Shown here: positions 1 to 9,132 of the stretch, piece after piece | Position numbering within the stretch: position 1 is the first letter of the stretch | Layout of the letters: every line of letters starts with the position of its first letter | NCBI RefSeq assembly: GCF_002835805.1 | Contig: NZ_PISE01000023.1 | Span: forward strand, 1 to 36,886 | Reading direction: 5' to 3' | Origin: Niallia nealsonii | Lineage (GTDB): Bacteria > Bacillota > Bacilli > Bacillales > Cytobacillaceae | DNA: 36,886 nt | Notes under the pieces: model-generated | Database searches by the model: none | Seen by the model: the letters and a program-made list of their open reading frames with translations, nothing else | Told to the model about the DNA's origin: nothing | Position numbers and translations under genes: made by a program

Positions 1-13
1 GAGAGGCTTGTTG

Positions 14-54
14 TCTGAAGAAAAAGAAAGTGAGGATAACTTTTTTTCTTCAGA
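14..54. repeat. Inverted repeat upstream of the metE leader
   Basis: A 12-bp perfect inverted repeat (TCTGAAGAAAAA at 14-25, its complement at 43-54) lies just before the cobalamin riboswitch. It has no clear T-run after the right arm, so it may be the end of an upstream gene's terminator or simply flanking structure. The metE promoter must lie in or near 1-70, but I could not fix a convincing -35/-10 pair. Confidence 0.4.
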
Positions 55-70
55 AAATTGAATACATATA

Positions 71-262
71 TGCAATAGGTGCATGCGGTTTTGCTGCATT
101 GCTTAAAAGGGAAGTCCGGTGCAAATCCGGGACGGTCCCGCCACTGTGATAGGGAGCAACTTATAAAAACTCACTGTTGTCAAAATAGATAATGGGAAGA
201 GATAAGAAGCGATGATCTTAAGTCAGGAGACCTGCCTATTGTATCAAACTTGTACTCTACGT
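71..262 (+). promoter_or_regulatory. Cobalamin (B12) riboswitch
   Basis: The conserved core of the AdoCbl aptamer is readable: AAAAGGGAAGTCCGGTGCAA near 103-122, then the CGGTCCCGCCACTGTGA segment near 133-149, and the B12-box-like AGTCAGGAGACCTGCC near 221-236. It is followed by a Rho-independent terminator at 338-376 and then metE. Established knowledge: such riboswitches shut off B12-independent enzymes when cobalamin is plentiful. Inference: the organism makes or imports B12 and probably has a B12-dependent MetH elsewhere. Aptamer edges are approximate. Confidence 0.95.
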
Positions 263-337
263 GGATATAGGGGGGGAGGTGAAAACAGAAATTGTCTGAG
301 AAAATGTTTAATCTCAGTTATATTTGTTATGCCTTTT

Positions 338-376
338 AATCTCTCTTTTCTAGTAGAAAAGAGAGATTTTTTATTT
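338..376 (+). terminator. Riboswitch-controlled terminator before metE
   Basis: A 14-bp stem (AATCTCTCTTTTCT, loop AGT, perfect complement) is followed by a T-rich tract. It sits between the cobalamin aptamer and metE and is the likely expression platform. A smaller CTGAG/CTCAG hairpin at about 296-317 could belong to the competing antiterminator. Confidence 0.9.
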
Positions 377-488
377 TTGTTAGATCGGCTGAAAGAGTTT
401 TTTATAAAAAGGGCTTATAAAACAAAAAGTTATTCCGTTATAAACTAGTGCTATTTTGAAAAAAAAATTAATTAGAGGTGGAGAAATC

Positions 489-2780
489 ATGGTAAAAAGT
501 TCAAATATAGGATATCCGAGAATTGGCGAAAATCGAGAATGGAAAAAAGCATTAGAACAGTACTGGGCAGGTAAACTAGAACAAAAAACCTTTCTAAAAG
601 AGATGGAAACCATTCGATTAACTCATTTGAAAAAGCAGCAAGAAAAAGGAATTGATTTTATTCCTGTTGGAGATTTTTCCTTTTATGATCATATGCTTGA
701 TACGGCAGCAATGTTTGGCCTTGTCCCTAAACGCTTTGACTATAAGGGCGGCGAAGTTTCTTTAGATCAGTACTTTAGCATAGCAAGAGGATCCAAAAAG
801 GCAGTCGCATCTGAAATGACAAAATGGTTTAATACGAACTATCATTATATTGTTCCCGAATTTGATGGATTAACGCCAACACTTGTAGATAATCGTCCTC
901 TTCGTTTTTATCAAGAAGCAAAAGAAAAATTAGGAATTCAAGGAAAACCGGTTGTGATTGGGCCAATTACTTTTGTTAAGCTTGCAAAAGGTTATGAAGA
1001 AAACAAATGGCAGGAAGTGGTTCAGCAATTAGTTCCCTTATACGCACAAATTTTGCAGGAATTGTCTTTGGCAGGTGCAGAATGGGTGCAAATCGAGGAG
1101 CCGATCCTTGCGACAACGATTGGAGCAGAAGAGCTTGTCTTATGTCAAACTGTTTATCAAACATTAAAAGAAGCGGCACCATCTCTTAAAATTAATGTGC
1201 AAACTTATTTTGAAAGCATCGACCAGTATCAGCAAGTTGTCTCACTTCCAGTAGATGGAATCGGATTAGATTTTGTATATGATGAAGGAGCAAATTTAAC
1301 TTCATTAAAAAAATATGGTTTTCCACAAGAAAAAGTATTATTTGCAGGGGTAGTGGACGGCAGAAACATTTGGCGCAATGATTTGCAGAGAACATTAGTG
1401 CTTTTAGATGAAATACTTGATGTGGTAACAAAAGAGAATTTAGTTATTCAAGCATCTTGCAGTTTGCTGCATGTACCGGTAACAGCAGCTAATGAAAAAC
1501 AATTAGAACCTGTAGTGGGAGAAGCGATAGCTTTTGCTGATGAGAAGCTAACGGAACTTACTCTTCTTGCAAAAGGGGCAGCGGAAGGGAAAGAAGCAAT
1601 CTCTTTTGAAATACAAGAAAGCACAAACGCTTTAACATCACTGCAAAAGTCTTCCTATCGCAATAATCAGGATGTTCAATACAATATCAATCATTTGCAG
1701 ACATTTGCAGCAGAAAGACAAGCAGCTTTTCCAGAGCGTATGGCTATCCAAGAGAGTGTATTTCAATTGCCGATATTGCCAACGACAACCATTGGAAGTT
1801 TCCCGCAAACACAAGAAGTAAGAAAGCAACGCTTAAAATGGAGAAAAGGGGAATTATCACAAGAGGCATATGAACAATATATCGAACAAGAAACCAAAAA
1901 ATGGATTAGTATCCAAGAAGAATTGGAATTGGATGTATTGGTTCATGGCGAATTTGAACGAACAGATATGGTTGAGTATTTCGGAGAAAAGTTAGCAGGC
2001 TTCCAGTTTACAAAATTTGCTTGGGTACAATCTTATGGGTCTCGCTGTGTAAAACCACCAATTATTTTTGGGGATGTGGCGTTCCAAAATCCAATGACGG
2101 TAAAAGAAACAGTTTATGCAAAGCAGTTAACTTCAAAGCCTGTAAAAGGAATGCTGACAGGACCGATTACCATTTTAAATTGGTCATTTGTCCGCAATGA
2201 TATAAAAAGAAGCGAAGTAGCCAATCAAATTGCATTAGCGCTGCGCAAAGAAGTAGAAGAATTAGTTAACAATGGAATCAATATGATTCAAGTAGATGAG
2301 CCAGCAATTCGGGAAGGACTTCCACTAAAACAGCAAAAACGAGAAACATATCTACAAAATGCTGTTTACGCCTTTAAACTTGCAACTGCATTTGTGGAAA
2401 ATGATACGCAAATTCATACACATATGTGTTATGCAGATTTTGAAGATATTATTGACAGCATCGAAGCACTTGATGTGGATGTTATTTCGATTGAAATGTC
2501 AAGAAGCCATGGCGAATTGCTTACTTCCTTTGAAGAAAATTCTTATGACAAAGGAATAGGCTTAGGCGTATATGATATCCATAGCCCGCGTATTCCAGCA
2601 TTAGAGGAAATTACCCGTAATATTGATCGGGCTCTTCAAGTGCTTGAACCTAAATTATTTTGGATTAATCCAGACTGCGGTTTAAAAACAAGAGGAGAAT
2701 ATGAAACCATTGAAGCATTAAAAGTAATGGTTGAAGCAGCTAAAGAGACGAGAAAAAAACTATTTGCCGCTAAAGTTTAA
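489..2780 (+). CDS. metE: Cobalamin-independent methionine synthase MetE
   Basis: Transfers a methyl group from 5-methyltetrahydrofolate (polyglutamate) to homocysteine to give methionine, in the cytosol, with a catalytic zinc. I start it at 489 ([10 protein letters not shown]) because AGAGGTGG lies at the right distance upstream; the open frame extends 11 codons further without a better site. The product is 763 aa, the usual family length. The N-terminal barrel opens with [18 protein letters not shown]. The C-terminal catalytic barrel carries the zinc ligands His645 and Cys647 (HTHMCYADF) and Cys730 ([10 protein letters not shown]), and the expected catalytic His698 ([10 protein letters not shown]). 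It is a single-gene unit under the cobalamin riboswitch and ends at a strong terminator (2795-2836). Confidence 0.98.
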   Translation: MVKSSNIGYPRIGENREWKKALEQYWAGKLEQKTFLKEMETIRLTHLKKQQEKGIDFIPVGDFSFYDHMLDTAAMFGLVPKRFDYKGGEVSLDQYFSIARGSKKAVASEMTKWFNTNYHYIVPEFDGLTPTLVDNRPLRFYQEAKEKLGIQGKPVVIGPITFVKLAKGYEENKWQEVVQQLVPLYAQILQELSLAGAEWVQIEEPILATTIGAEELVLCQTVYQTLKEAAPSLKINVQTYFESIDQYQQVVSLPVDGIGLDFVYDEGANLTSLKKYGFPQEKVLFAGVVDGRNIWRNDLQRTLVLLDEILDVVTKENLVIQASCSLLHVPVTAANEKQLEPVVGEAIAFADEKLTELTLLAKGAAEGKEAISFEIQESTNALTSLQKSSYRNNQDVQYNINHLQTFAAERQAAFPERMAIQESVFQLPILPTTTIGSFPQTQEVRKQRLKWRKGELSQEAYEQYIEQETKKWISIQEELELDVLVHGEFERTDMVEYFGEKLAGFQFTKFAWVQSYGSRCVKPPIIFGDVAFQNPMTVKETVYAKQLTSKPVKGMLTGPITILNWSFVRNDIKRSEVANQIALALRKEVEELVNNGINMIQVDEPAIREGLPLKQQKRETYLQNAVYAFKLATAFVENDTQIHTHMCYADFEDIIDSIEALDVDVISIEMSRSHGELLTSFEENSYDKGIGLGVYDIHSPRIPALEEITRNIDRALQVLEPKLFWINPDCGLKTRGEYETIEALKVMVEAAKETRKKLFAAKV

Positions 2781-2794
2781 TATAATAGTAGATA

Positions 2795-2836
2795 ATAGGA
2801 TAATTGGTTAGCATTTTTACCAATTATCCTATTTCT
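2795..2836 (+). terminator. Terminator of metE
   Basis: Perfect 14-bp stem ATAGGATAATTGGT (2795-2808) with its complement at 2819-2832, 10-nt loop, then TTCTT. It lies directly after the metE stop. Confidence 0.85.
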
Positions 2837-2863
2837 TATGATGTAAGGAAAGTCCTCAAGTGT

Positions 2864-3047
2864 TTATCTTTCGTTATGTTCTAGCCACCAATTAATATGA
2901 TCTAAGTCAAAAATCAGAAGATTTTTTATTGGTTTTTGATGAGGAATCATTTTTTTTATTAATTGCATGGATTTCCTCTTCTGTATAAATAATTCCAAGT
3001 GATTTCAGGTAAACAATTAAAGGTTCAATGCCATTTACCCTTCTCAA
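2864..3047 (-). pseudogene. Minus-strand remnant or small ORFs in the metE-yitT gap
   Basis: The 424-bp gap between metE and the next gene is not empty of coding signal on the minus strand. Frame one (3047 to 2907, TTG start, 46 codons) includes VNGIEPLIVYLKSLGIIYTE. Frame two (2968 to 2864, ATG preceded by GAGGAAATCC, 34 codons) ends in NLLIFDLDHINWWLEHNER. The two frames overlap, which suggests one decayed gene with a frameshift or a short real peptide. I do not recognise the family. Confidence 0.25.
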
Positions 3048-3110
3048 ACTCGGAGTTCATTATTCTTCTACATGAATTTTTGAAAAATATGCTTTTTCTT
3101 TAAAAAATGA

Positions 3111-3140
3111 TTTACAAAGATGTAAAAAACATGATATAAA
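3111..3140 (+). promoter_or_regulatory. Likely sigma-A promoter of the YitT-family gene
   Basis: TTTACA (3111-3116), 18-bp spacer, TATAAA (3135-3140), about 65 bp upstream of the start codon. Confidence 0.5.
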
Positions 3141-3204
3141 TCGGTAAGACATGCCTTTTATGACAAATGAACATTTTTAAAAGAATGGATATATGGAGAG
3201 AGAT

Positions 3205-4056
3205 ATGAGCAAATTAGTTAGTGAAATGAAATGGAAAGATATTGCTATCATAGTTTTTGGTTCTTTTTTATTTGCTGTTGCAGTAAATGTATTTGTTATT
3301 CCAAATGATCTTGGAGAAGGTGGAGTAACAGGTATTACCATTATTTTATATTATTTATTTCATTGGGCACCTGGAATTGTCAATTTTACTATTAATGCCT
3401 TTTTATTGGTTATTGGATACAAGTTTTTAGATAAACTGACATGTATTTATACGATTATCGCAGTAGTGTTTAATTCTTTCTTTTTGCATTTTACGGAAAA
3501 TTGGCGGATTGCATCAGATGAAGTAGTCATTAATGCGGTATTTGGCGGCATATTGGCAGGTGTTGGAATTGGCATGATTTTAAAGGTTGGGGGAACCACT
3601 GCTGGCACCACGATATTAGCGAGAATTGCCAACAAATATCTAGACTGGAATGTTAGTTTTTCTTTGTTGTTTTTTGATTTAATTGTTGCTTTTTCTTCTT
3701 ATTTCATTATCGGTGCGGAAAGATTAATGATTACAATTGTTATGTTATATATCGCGACAAAGGTAATGGAATTTATTATAGAAGGATTAAATCCGAAAAA
3801 AGCGGTCATGATTGTATCGGCAAAACAAAGTGCCATTGCAGAAAGAGTAAATGAAGAAATGGATCGTGGCGTTACTGTTATGTATGGCCGAGGATTTTAT
3901 ACACAAAATGCGAAAGAAATTCTTTATATTGTGATAAGTAAACAAGAAATGGTGGTTTTAAAGAAAATTGTAAAAGATGTTGACGACCAGGCTTTTATTA
4001 CCATTCATGATGTGCGGGATGTGTTTGGTAAAGGCTTTTTGGAACTTTCTAAATAG
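3205..4056 (+). CDS. YitT family membrane protein (DUF161/DUF2179)
   Basis: A 283-aa protein with about five hydrophobic membrane segments in the first 200 residues (for example IIVFGSFLFAVAVNVFVIP) and a soluble C-terminal DUF2179 domain ending in VDDQAFITIHDVRDVFGKGF. Start chosen at 3205 because GGAGAG lies 5-6 nt upstream; an in-frame ATG at 3193 has no good ribosome binding site. B. subtilis has several paralogues (YitT, YpjC, YvjA and others) whose substrate is unknown; sporulation-time roles have been suggested for some. It is monocistronic, with its own promoter and a perfect terminator immediately after the stop. Confidence 0.93.
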   Translation: MSKLVSEMKWKDIAIIVFGSFLFAVAVNVFVIPNDLGEGGVTGITIILYYLFHWAPGIVNFTINAFLLVIGYKFLDKLTCIYTIIAVVFNSFFLHFTENWRIASDEVVINAVFGGILAGVGIGMILKVGGTTAGTTILARIANKYLDWNVSFSLLFFDLIVAFSSYFIIGAERLMITIVMLYIATKVMEFIIEGLNPKKAVMIVSAKQSAIAERVNEEMDRGVTVMYGRGFYTQNAKEILYIVISKQEMVVLKKIVKDVDDQAFITIHDVRDVFGKGFLELSK

Positions 4057-4101
4057 ACTGTTTTCCATCTGATTCAGATGGAAAACAGTCTATTTTTTTA
4101 G
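4055..4101 (+). terminator. Terminator of the YitT-family gene
   Basis: Long near-perfect stem AGACTGTTTTCCATCTGA with its complement ending at about 4093, then a T7 run. It overlaps the stop codon. Confidence 0.92.
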
Positions 4102-4154
4102 AATATACGACTCAGGGGTTTTATGGTAAATTCAATTGGGAGAAGGGAGAATGT

Positions 4155-4289
4155 ATGTTAATTAAATGCATGTACCCCCTATATCTATTTTTTGATACAG
4201 GACAGTTTAAGATAAAAGGCGCTCTTAAATCTAGGCACACTTATCGACTGAAAGTGCGTTCGAAATCTATTGAATACGAGAATGTCTAA
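4155..4289 (+). CDS. Possible 44-aa small basic ORF
   Basis: ATG at 4155 follows AAGGGAGAATGT (a GGGAG site about 5 nt away) and opens a 44-codon frame that begins MLIKCMYPLYLFFDTGQFKI and ends KVRSKSIEYENV. The C-terminal half is rich in Lys and Arg. It overlaps the 3' end of the minus-strand gene at 4267-4749, which argues against it. No family is recognised; a chance ORF is quite possible. Confidence 0.2.
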   Translation: MLIKCMYPLYLFFDTGQFKIKGALKSRHTYRLKVRSKSIEYENV

Positions 4290-4749
4290 TGATTTTTTGT
4301 TCTAAATAAACAATATAATGATAATAAAGAATGAGGGAAATCAGTAAAATGGGATTAATAATTGCAGAATACCAAATCTTCCACCAGCCATAATGAAAAT
4401 ATCCCCATGGTTCAGGAAGTAAAGCAATTTTTTCGTACAGCAATATAAGTACGTTAAAACCCAAAATAAAGATTACTCTGCTGTGTATCTTTTTTTTAAA
4501 TGGATAATAATTTAAAAAAATAATATTGACTGGCTGAACTAAAAAAATAATATAAAGTATTGATATCCAATCGATTTCTTTTGTGAAATACCAATATCCT
4601 AAATATTTAAAGTCAACAAACATATCAAATAACAATTGAAAAGTGCTTGTAAACATCCATATATGCAGGACACGATTAGCATTTAACCTTTTATTCAGTT
4701 TTATTGCAAGAAAATTAAATAGTGCAACGACAATTAGTAGACCAATCAT
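4267..4749 (-). CDS. CBO0543-type small integral membrane protein
   Basis: A 160-aa protein made almost wholly of hydrophobic helices (about five), with the family-typical aromatic loop segments FKYLGYWYFTKEIDW and LLPEPWGYFHYGWWKIWYSA. I recognise this as the CBO0543 family, common in Bacillus and Clostridium and without known function. Start ATG 4747-4749 has AAGGAG at good spacing. It lies 80 bp downstream of, and in the same direction as, the ATPase gene 4830-5564, with no obvious terminator between, so co-transcription is possible. Confidence 0.8.
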   Translation of the reverse strand: MIGLLIVVALFNFLAIKLNKRLNANRVLHIWMFTSTFQLLFDMFVDFKYLGYWYFTKEIDWISILYIIFLVQPVNIIFLNYYPFKKKIHSRVIFILGFNVLILLYEKIALLPEPWGYFHYGWWKIWYSAIINPILLISLILYYHYIVYLEQKIIRHSRIQ

Positions 4750-4829
4750 ATGTTTTCTCCTTATAAATGGGTATTTCTAATATTGGTTAAATAGTTGAAA
4801 AATATCCATTTAATTGGAAAGAAAGAAAT

Positions 4830-5564
4830 TCAGTCTTTTAACAATTCTTTTAGCATGTTTTCCCGATTATTTAAAAAGTATTTTGTTATTTGATAATGGT
4901 CGGTCTGTTCATAGTCGATCTCTTTTATACTGCCATGATCAAAGCTCCAAATTTTTGCATGTGGATAACCCAATAGAATAGGGGAGTGTGTGGCAATTAA
5001 AAATTGGCACTGCTGTGTTTTGTTTAAATCATGCAGTATTCGCAGAAAGGTAAGTTGTCTTTGCGGCGATAGAGCGGCTTCCGGTTCATCTAACAAATAG
5101 ATTGCTTGTCCAGAAAAACGATTTAAAAAAAGGGACAAAAAAGACTCGCCATGGGATTGCTCCAATAAGGATTTGCCGCCATAATGGCGATAATTCGATC
5201 TAGTATAAGGGTCTTCTTCCAATTTATCCAGGTATGTAGCAAAATGATAAAAGGACTCTGCACGCAGAAAAAAACCATTTGTTACTTTTGGCATCCAAGA
5301 CAGCCGAAGATAGTCTCCTAAATCGGAGTGAGCGCCATGAACATCATATTGATTATGCCTGCTTCCTCCTGCTGCATGAAACCCGCACTTATCGGCAATA
5401 GCTTCTAGCAGCGTTGATTTTCCTGATCCATTTTCTCCGACAAAAAAAGTTATATTGCTCGTTAAATCAAGAGAATTCAAGTTTCTTATCGCAGGGATCG
5501 AAAAGGGATATTTTTCTTTCGCTGGAATTTCACTTTTTAATACACTAATTTTTTTTAAGAACAT
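4830..5564 (-). CDS. AAA/ABC-like ATPase, stand-alone
   Basis: A 244-aa single-domain ATPase of the SMC/RecF-like or AAA_21 kind. Walker A is GENGSGKSTLLEAI at about residues 43-56. An ABC-like signature is seen at LEQSHGESFLSLF, Walker B at IYLLDEPEAALSPQRQ, and a switch histidine in IATHSP. No membrane segments and no partner permease are present, so it is not an ordinary ABC transporter component. Relatives are annotated only as ATP-binding proteins; some similar ATPases belong to OLD-like or toxin-antitoxin systems, but no such partner (TOPRIM nuclease, HEPN or similar) is visible here. The neighbouring CBO0543 membrane protein is the only candidate partner. ATG 5562-5564 has AGGG upstream. 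Confidence 0.85.
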   Translation of the reverse strand: MFLKKISVLKSEIPAKEKYPFSIPAIRNLNSLDLTSNITFFVGENGSGKSTLLEAIADKCGFHAAGGSRHNQYDVHGAHSDLGDYLRLSWMPKVTNGFFLRAESFYHFATYLDKLEEDPYTRSNYRHYGGKSLLEQSHGESFLSLFLNRFSGQAIYLLDEPEAALSPQRQLTFLRILHDLNKTQQCQFLIATHSPILLGYPHAKIWSFDHGSIKEIDYEQTDHYQITKYFLNNRENMLKELLKD

Positions 5565-5906
5565 GGTTTTCCCTCATTTCTTCTGCGCTTTTGTTTTCAC
5601 TAATTATTTAGTATGGACACCTAATAGTTTAGGGTACTATTACTGTTTATTGAATAGATTTTTATCTGGAATAATCAAAAATAATTTCTTTATATATATT
5701 ATTGATTATAACAGAACATTTGTTTGTACTTGAAGAAGTTTGCATAAAAAGGGTTTAACTTCAAAGCAGAAGGTCTTTTTCCTATTAAAAATGCTGAAAT
5801 ATTTAATTGCTGAACATATGCATCTTTTCCTGTATAATATAAACTGATAAAAATAGCCTTTACAATGGGATTTTAGCAATATCTTTTGAACTTTCTTTAG
5901 AAACCA

Positions 5907-5936
5907 TTGAAGAAGTGCTATATTTCTAGATATAAT
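5907..5936 (+). promoter_or_regulatory. Likely sigma-A promoter of yeeI
   Basis: TTGAAG (5907-5912), 18-bp spacer, TATAAT (5931-5936), 40 bp before the yeeI start. The rest of the 412-bp gap (5565-5976) is very AT-rich and I see no further gene in it. Confidence 0.6.
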
Positions 5937-5976
5937 AAAGTGCTGAAGATTTAATTGTAGAAAGAGAGTGTTCATA

Positions 5977-6699
5977 ATGGGTCGTAAGTGGAACAACATT
6001 AAGGAGAAAAAAGCGTCAAAAGATGCTAATACTAGTCGTATTTATGCTAAATTCGGCCGTGAAATTTATGTAGCAGCCAAACAAGGGGAGCCAGATCCAG
6101 AATCTAATCAAGCGCTGAAAGTGGTATTAGAGCGTGCGAAAACATATAGTGTGCCAAAAAACATTATTGACCGTGCGATTGAAAAAGCAAAAGGCGGATC
6201 AGAAGAAACATATGATGAGCTTCGTTATGAAGGATTTGGACCAAATGGATCTATGGTAATTGTAGATGCATTAACAAATAATGTGAACCGCACAGCTTCA
6301 GATGTTCGTGCCGCATTTGGCAAAAACGGCGGAAACATGGGGGTAAGCGGATCTGTTTCTTATATGTTTGATGCAACAGCGGTTATCGGAGTAGAAGGCA
6401 AAAATGAAGAAGAAGTGTTAGAGCTTCTTATGGAAGCAGATGTTGATGTACGTGACATTATTGCAGAAGAAGAAGATTCCGTTGTTGTTTATGCAGAACC
6501 AGATCAATTCCATGCTGTACAAGAAGCATTTAAACAAGCAGGAGTAACAGAGTTTACAGTAGCAGAATTAACGATGTTAGCGCAAAATGACGTAACTCTT
6601 CCTGAAGATCAATTAGTACAATTTGAAAAAATGATTGATGCACTAGAAGACTTGGAAGACGTTCGCCAAGTCTACCATAATGTGGATTTAGGGGAATAA
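5977..6699 (+). CDS. yeeI: YebC/PmpR family protein, YeeI type
   Basis: A 240-aa protein starting [20 protein letters not shown], the hallmark of the B. subtilis YeeI branch of the YebC/PmpR (TACO1) family. Members have been described as DNA-binding transcriptional regulators, and more recent work on YebC proteins links them to translation of proline-rich stretches, so the exact role of this branch is open. The three-domain layout is readable: basic N-terminal helices with [20 protein letters not shown] in the middle region, and an acidic C-terminal domain. Start chosen at 5977 rather than GTG 5968 because of the conserved N-terminus. It is monocistronic, with its own promoter and terminator. 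Confidence 0.95.
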   Translation: MGRKWNNIKEKKASKDANTSRIYAKFGREIYVAAKQGEPDPESNQALKVVLERAKTYSVPKNIIDRAIEKAKGGSEETYDELRYEGFGPNGSMVIVDALTNNVNRTASDVRAAFGKNGGNMGVSGSVSYMFDATAVIGVEGKNEEEVLELLMEADVDVRDIIAEEEDSVVVYAEPDQFHAVQEAFKQAGVTEFTVAELTMLAQNDVTLPEDQLVQFEKMIDALEDLEDVRQVYHNVDLGE

Positions 6700-6706
6700 G
6701 ATAAAA

Positions 6707-6745
6707 AGCAGACCTTATGTTTCAAAACATAAGGTCTGCTTATCT
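6707..6745 (+). terminator. Terminator of yeeI
   Basis: Perfect stem AGCAGACCTTATGTT with its complement ending at 6740, a 4- to 5-nt loop, followed by TATCTTATT. Confidence 0.85.
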
Positions 6746-7143
6746 TATTAAATCAACAGCAGATTGGAACAGTAAAAAACGTTAAGTATTAATAGTATTT
6801 TTTCAAGAGTGATAATATACATGGTGAAATTCGCTCTAAAAATTATGCTAAACGAACGTTTTCTATTTGGAGATATGATACAAATAAATAGCAAATATAA
6901 TTTTATTAGGAAAAATGCAATAAAAAACCACTTCGTTTGTCAAAAAAAGAAGTGGCTAGAAGAATAATTTTATTGAGTAAACTTCCAAAACATAAGCTCT
7001 AAGACCTTCATTTTATATTTTTTTGGTCAAAATTGTGGTTGTAAATCCCCCATAATCCTAGTTATTTCAGTACTTAGTGCGATTCAATTAAGCTGAAATT
7101 CATTTTAAAAATCTCCATGTTTTTTACTAAGCCTCTTCACAAT
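6746..7143. other. Non-coding gap between yeeI and the GGDEF-EAL gene
   Basis: About 400 bp of AT-rich DNA between two convergent genes. It holds one minus-strand terminator (6922-6955). I see no convincing small gene on either strand. Confidence 0.6.
6922..6955 (-). terminator. Probable terminator of the GGDEF-EAL gene
   Basis: Read on the minus strand, a CCACTTC...GAAGTGG hairpin (6928-6934 and 6949-6955) is followed by TTTTTTATT. It lies about 190 bp past the stop codon of the minus-strand gene 7144-9132. Confidence 0.65.
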
Positions 7144-9132
7144 TTACTTTTTCTTGAGGAGTAATTTTTCAATTTCATTAGCTGGTAGGGGTTTACTAAA
7201 GTAATATCCTTGTCCATATTGGCATTTATATTGTTTTAATAAATTTAATTGTTGTTCATTTTCTATTCCTTCTGCAATTAAGCTAAAATTCAAGTTATGT
7301 CCCATTTCAATAATGGTCTTAACCAAAGCATAATCATTGGTATTAATGTCATTAATAAACGTTTTGTCTATTTTCAGTTTGTCTATAGGTAAGTGGTGCA
7401 AGATATTTAAAGAAGAATAGCCAGTACCAAAATCATCTATGGATAAATTAACCCCTATATTTTTTAGTTCATTAAGAATTTTTTGAGAATGTTTAATATT
7501 TTGTACGATACTTTCCGTTACTTCTAATTCGAGATGCATAGGATTTAATTTTGTCTCTTTTAATACTTTTATAACATTTTCAACAAATTGATTGTGCTCC
7601 AACTGTCTTGTGGAAATATTTACGGAAACATGGATTAAGTCAAAATCACTTTCCTGCCATATCTTTAGCTGCTTGCAGGCTTTTTGAAGCACATAGTTTC
7701 CAAGATCAATTATTAATCCAGTCTCCTCGGCTATCGGTATAAACTCTTCTGGAGAGATTATACCCATTTTGGGGTGCTCCCATCTGACAAGAGCTTCCAA
7801 TCCGAAAATTTTGCCACTGTCTAGTTCAATTATCGGTTGGTAATGGACTTGTAATTGTTCCATCATTAAGGATTTTCTTAAATGGTTCTCTATATTGGCT
7901 TTTCGTGTATAATAATCACTTAAATTCTGATTAAAAAAAGTGAAATTATCATTCCAGTTCTTTTTCGCATGATACATGGCTATATCGGCATGTTTTATAA
8001 GTGTTTCAAGACTTTGTCCGTTTTTAGGATATTGACTAACACCAATACTAGGGGAAGTGAAAACTTCATGTTCTTTTATAAGAAAAGGTTCTGAGAATGA
8101 ATCGATAATTCTTTTAATATGAAATAATATTTCATTTTTGGTTGCGTTTTCTAATAATATTAAAAATTCATCACCAGAGAAGCGAGCAACTATTCCTTCT
8201 GCTTTTACACATTCGCTAAGCCTTTCAGACACTTGCTGCAGCAAAAGATCCCCAATTGCATGTCCAAATGTATCATTTACGATTTTAAATCGTTCTAAAT
8301 CAATAAACAGAATTGCAAATGGAATTTGTTCCCCATCAGTCAATAATTTGCTAGAAATATAATCCTTAAAATAATTACGATTAGGTAATTTTGTTAAGGA
8401 ATCGTAATATGCCATAAAATGCATTTTCTGGTTTTCTTCTTTTTGTTCTGTGATGTCTCTAAAGTATACTGATAATCGTTCTGTAGAAGGAAATGCTCTT
8501 ACATCATACCATCTATTATTAAAAAGTTCTTCGAAAGTAATTGGTTTAAGCGACAAAAGAGAACGTTTGTATCTTTTTACAAAGTTATCTATATCACTAT
8601 TGGGAAGTGCCTCATAAATAGGAGTACCAATGATATTTTCACGTTTCACATTTAAAAGTTTTTCGGTTGCGTTATTAACATATTTAATTTTTAAATCATA
8701 ATCCAATGAAAAAAAACCATCTGTTATACTCTCTAAAACAGTTTCAATTCGATTATTATTCACTTCATTTTCGTTTAATTGCCTAATTGTGCCGAAAAAA
8801 ACAATAGAAAAGTCATTTATCTGCTTTTTAACACCATGAATTTCAGTATAGATAATTTCTCTAGATTTTTTTATCCCGCGTAATACAATATTAATATCTT
8901 TTCTTACTTCATCTTCCAAATGCAGTTCGTTGGTTTTACTAATAATATCTCGATCATCCGCATATATAAGTTCAATTAAGTTCATTTTCATTAACTCTTT
9001 TTTATTATAACCATATATTTCCTCAAATCGGTTATTTGAATAGTGGAATTTGCCATTTTCCACATAAAAAAAGCCAAGCAACGAATCTTTCATCAGATAG
9101 TCACAGATGGATTTTATGTATGAATTTGTCAT
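7144..9132 (-). CDS. PAS-PAS-GGDEF-EAL cyclic-di-GMP protein
   Basis: A 662-aa soluble sensor with two PAS domains (about 1-115 and 125-230), a GGDEF domain (about 235-400) and an EAL domain (about 405-660). No membrane segment is seen. The GGDEF signature is SGDEF (319-323) and no RxxD inhibitory site sits upstream. The EAL domain keeps its catalytic set: E446 in EALVRW, N505 (VSVNIS), E540 (EVTES), D566-D567 in DDFGTGYSS, K587 (KLKID), E621 (AEGIE) and Q641. Inference: it acts mainly as a c-di-GMP phosphodiesterase, with the GGDEF domain either weakly active or a GTP-binding regulator. ATG 9130-9132 has AGGAGA at good spacing. It is monocistronic. Confidence 0.95.
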   Translation of the reverse strand: MTNSYIKSICDYLMKDSLLGFFYVENGKFHYSNNRFEEIYGYNKKELMKMNLIELIYADDRDIISKTNELHLEDEVRKDINIVLRGIKKSREIIYTEIHGVKKQINDFSIVFFGTIRQLNENEVNNNRIETVLESITDGFFSLDYDLKIKYVNNATEKLLNVKRENIIGTPIYEALPNSDIDNFVKRYKRSLLSLKPITFEELFNNRWYDVRAFPSTERLSVYFRDITEQKEENQKMHFMAYYDSLTKLPNRNYFKDYISSKLLTDGEQIPFAILFIDLERFKIVNDTFGHAIGDLLLQQVSERLSECVKAEGIVARFSGDEFLILLENATKNEILFHIKRIIDSFSEPFLIKEHEVFTSPSIGVSQYPKNGQSLETLIKHADIAMYHAKKNWNDNFTFFNQNLSDYYTRKANIENHLRKSLMMEQLQVHYQPIIELDSGKIFGLEALVRWEHPKMGIISPEEFIPIAEETGLIIDLGNYVLQKACKQLKIWQESDFDLIHVSVNISTRQLEHNQFVENVIKVLKETKLNPMHLELEVTESIVQNIKHSQKILNELKNIGVNLSIDDFGTGYSSLNILHHLPIDKLKIDKTFINDINTNDYALVKTIIEMGHNLNFSLIAEGIENEQQLNLLKQYKCQYGQGYYFSKPLPANEIEKLLLKKK

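Noticed and set aside
212-448. 78-codon plus frame within the cobalamin riboswitch and terminator.
   Set aside because: Fully inside the structured leader; the frame crosses the B12 box and terminator stem.
4830-5564. Reading the ATPase gene as part of a Gabija/OLD-like or other known defence system.
   Set aside because: No TOPRIM, helicase, HEPN or reverse transcriptase partner is visible, and the flanking genes are ordinary.
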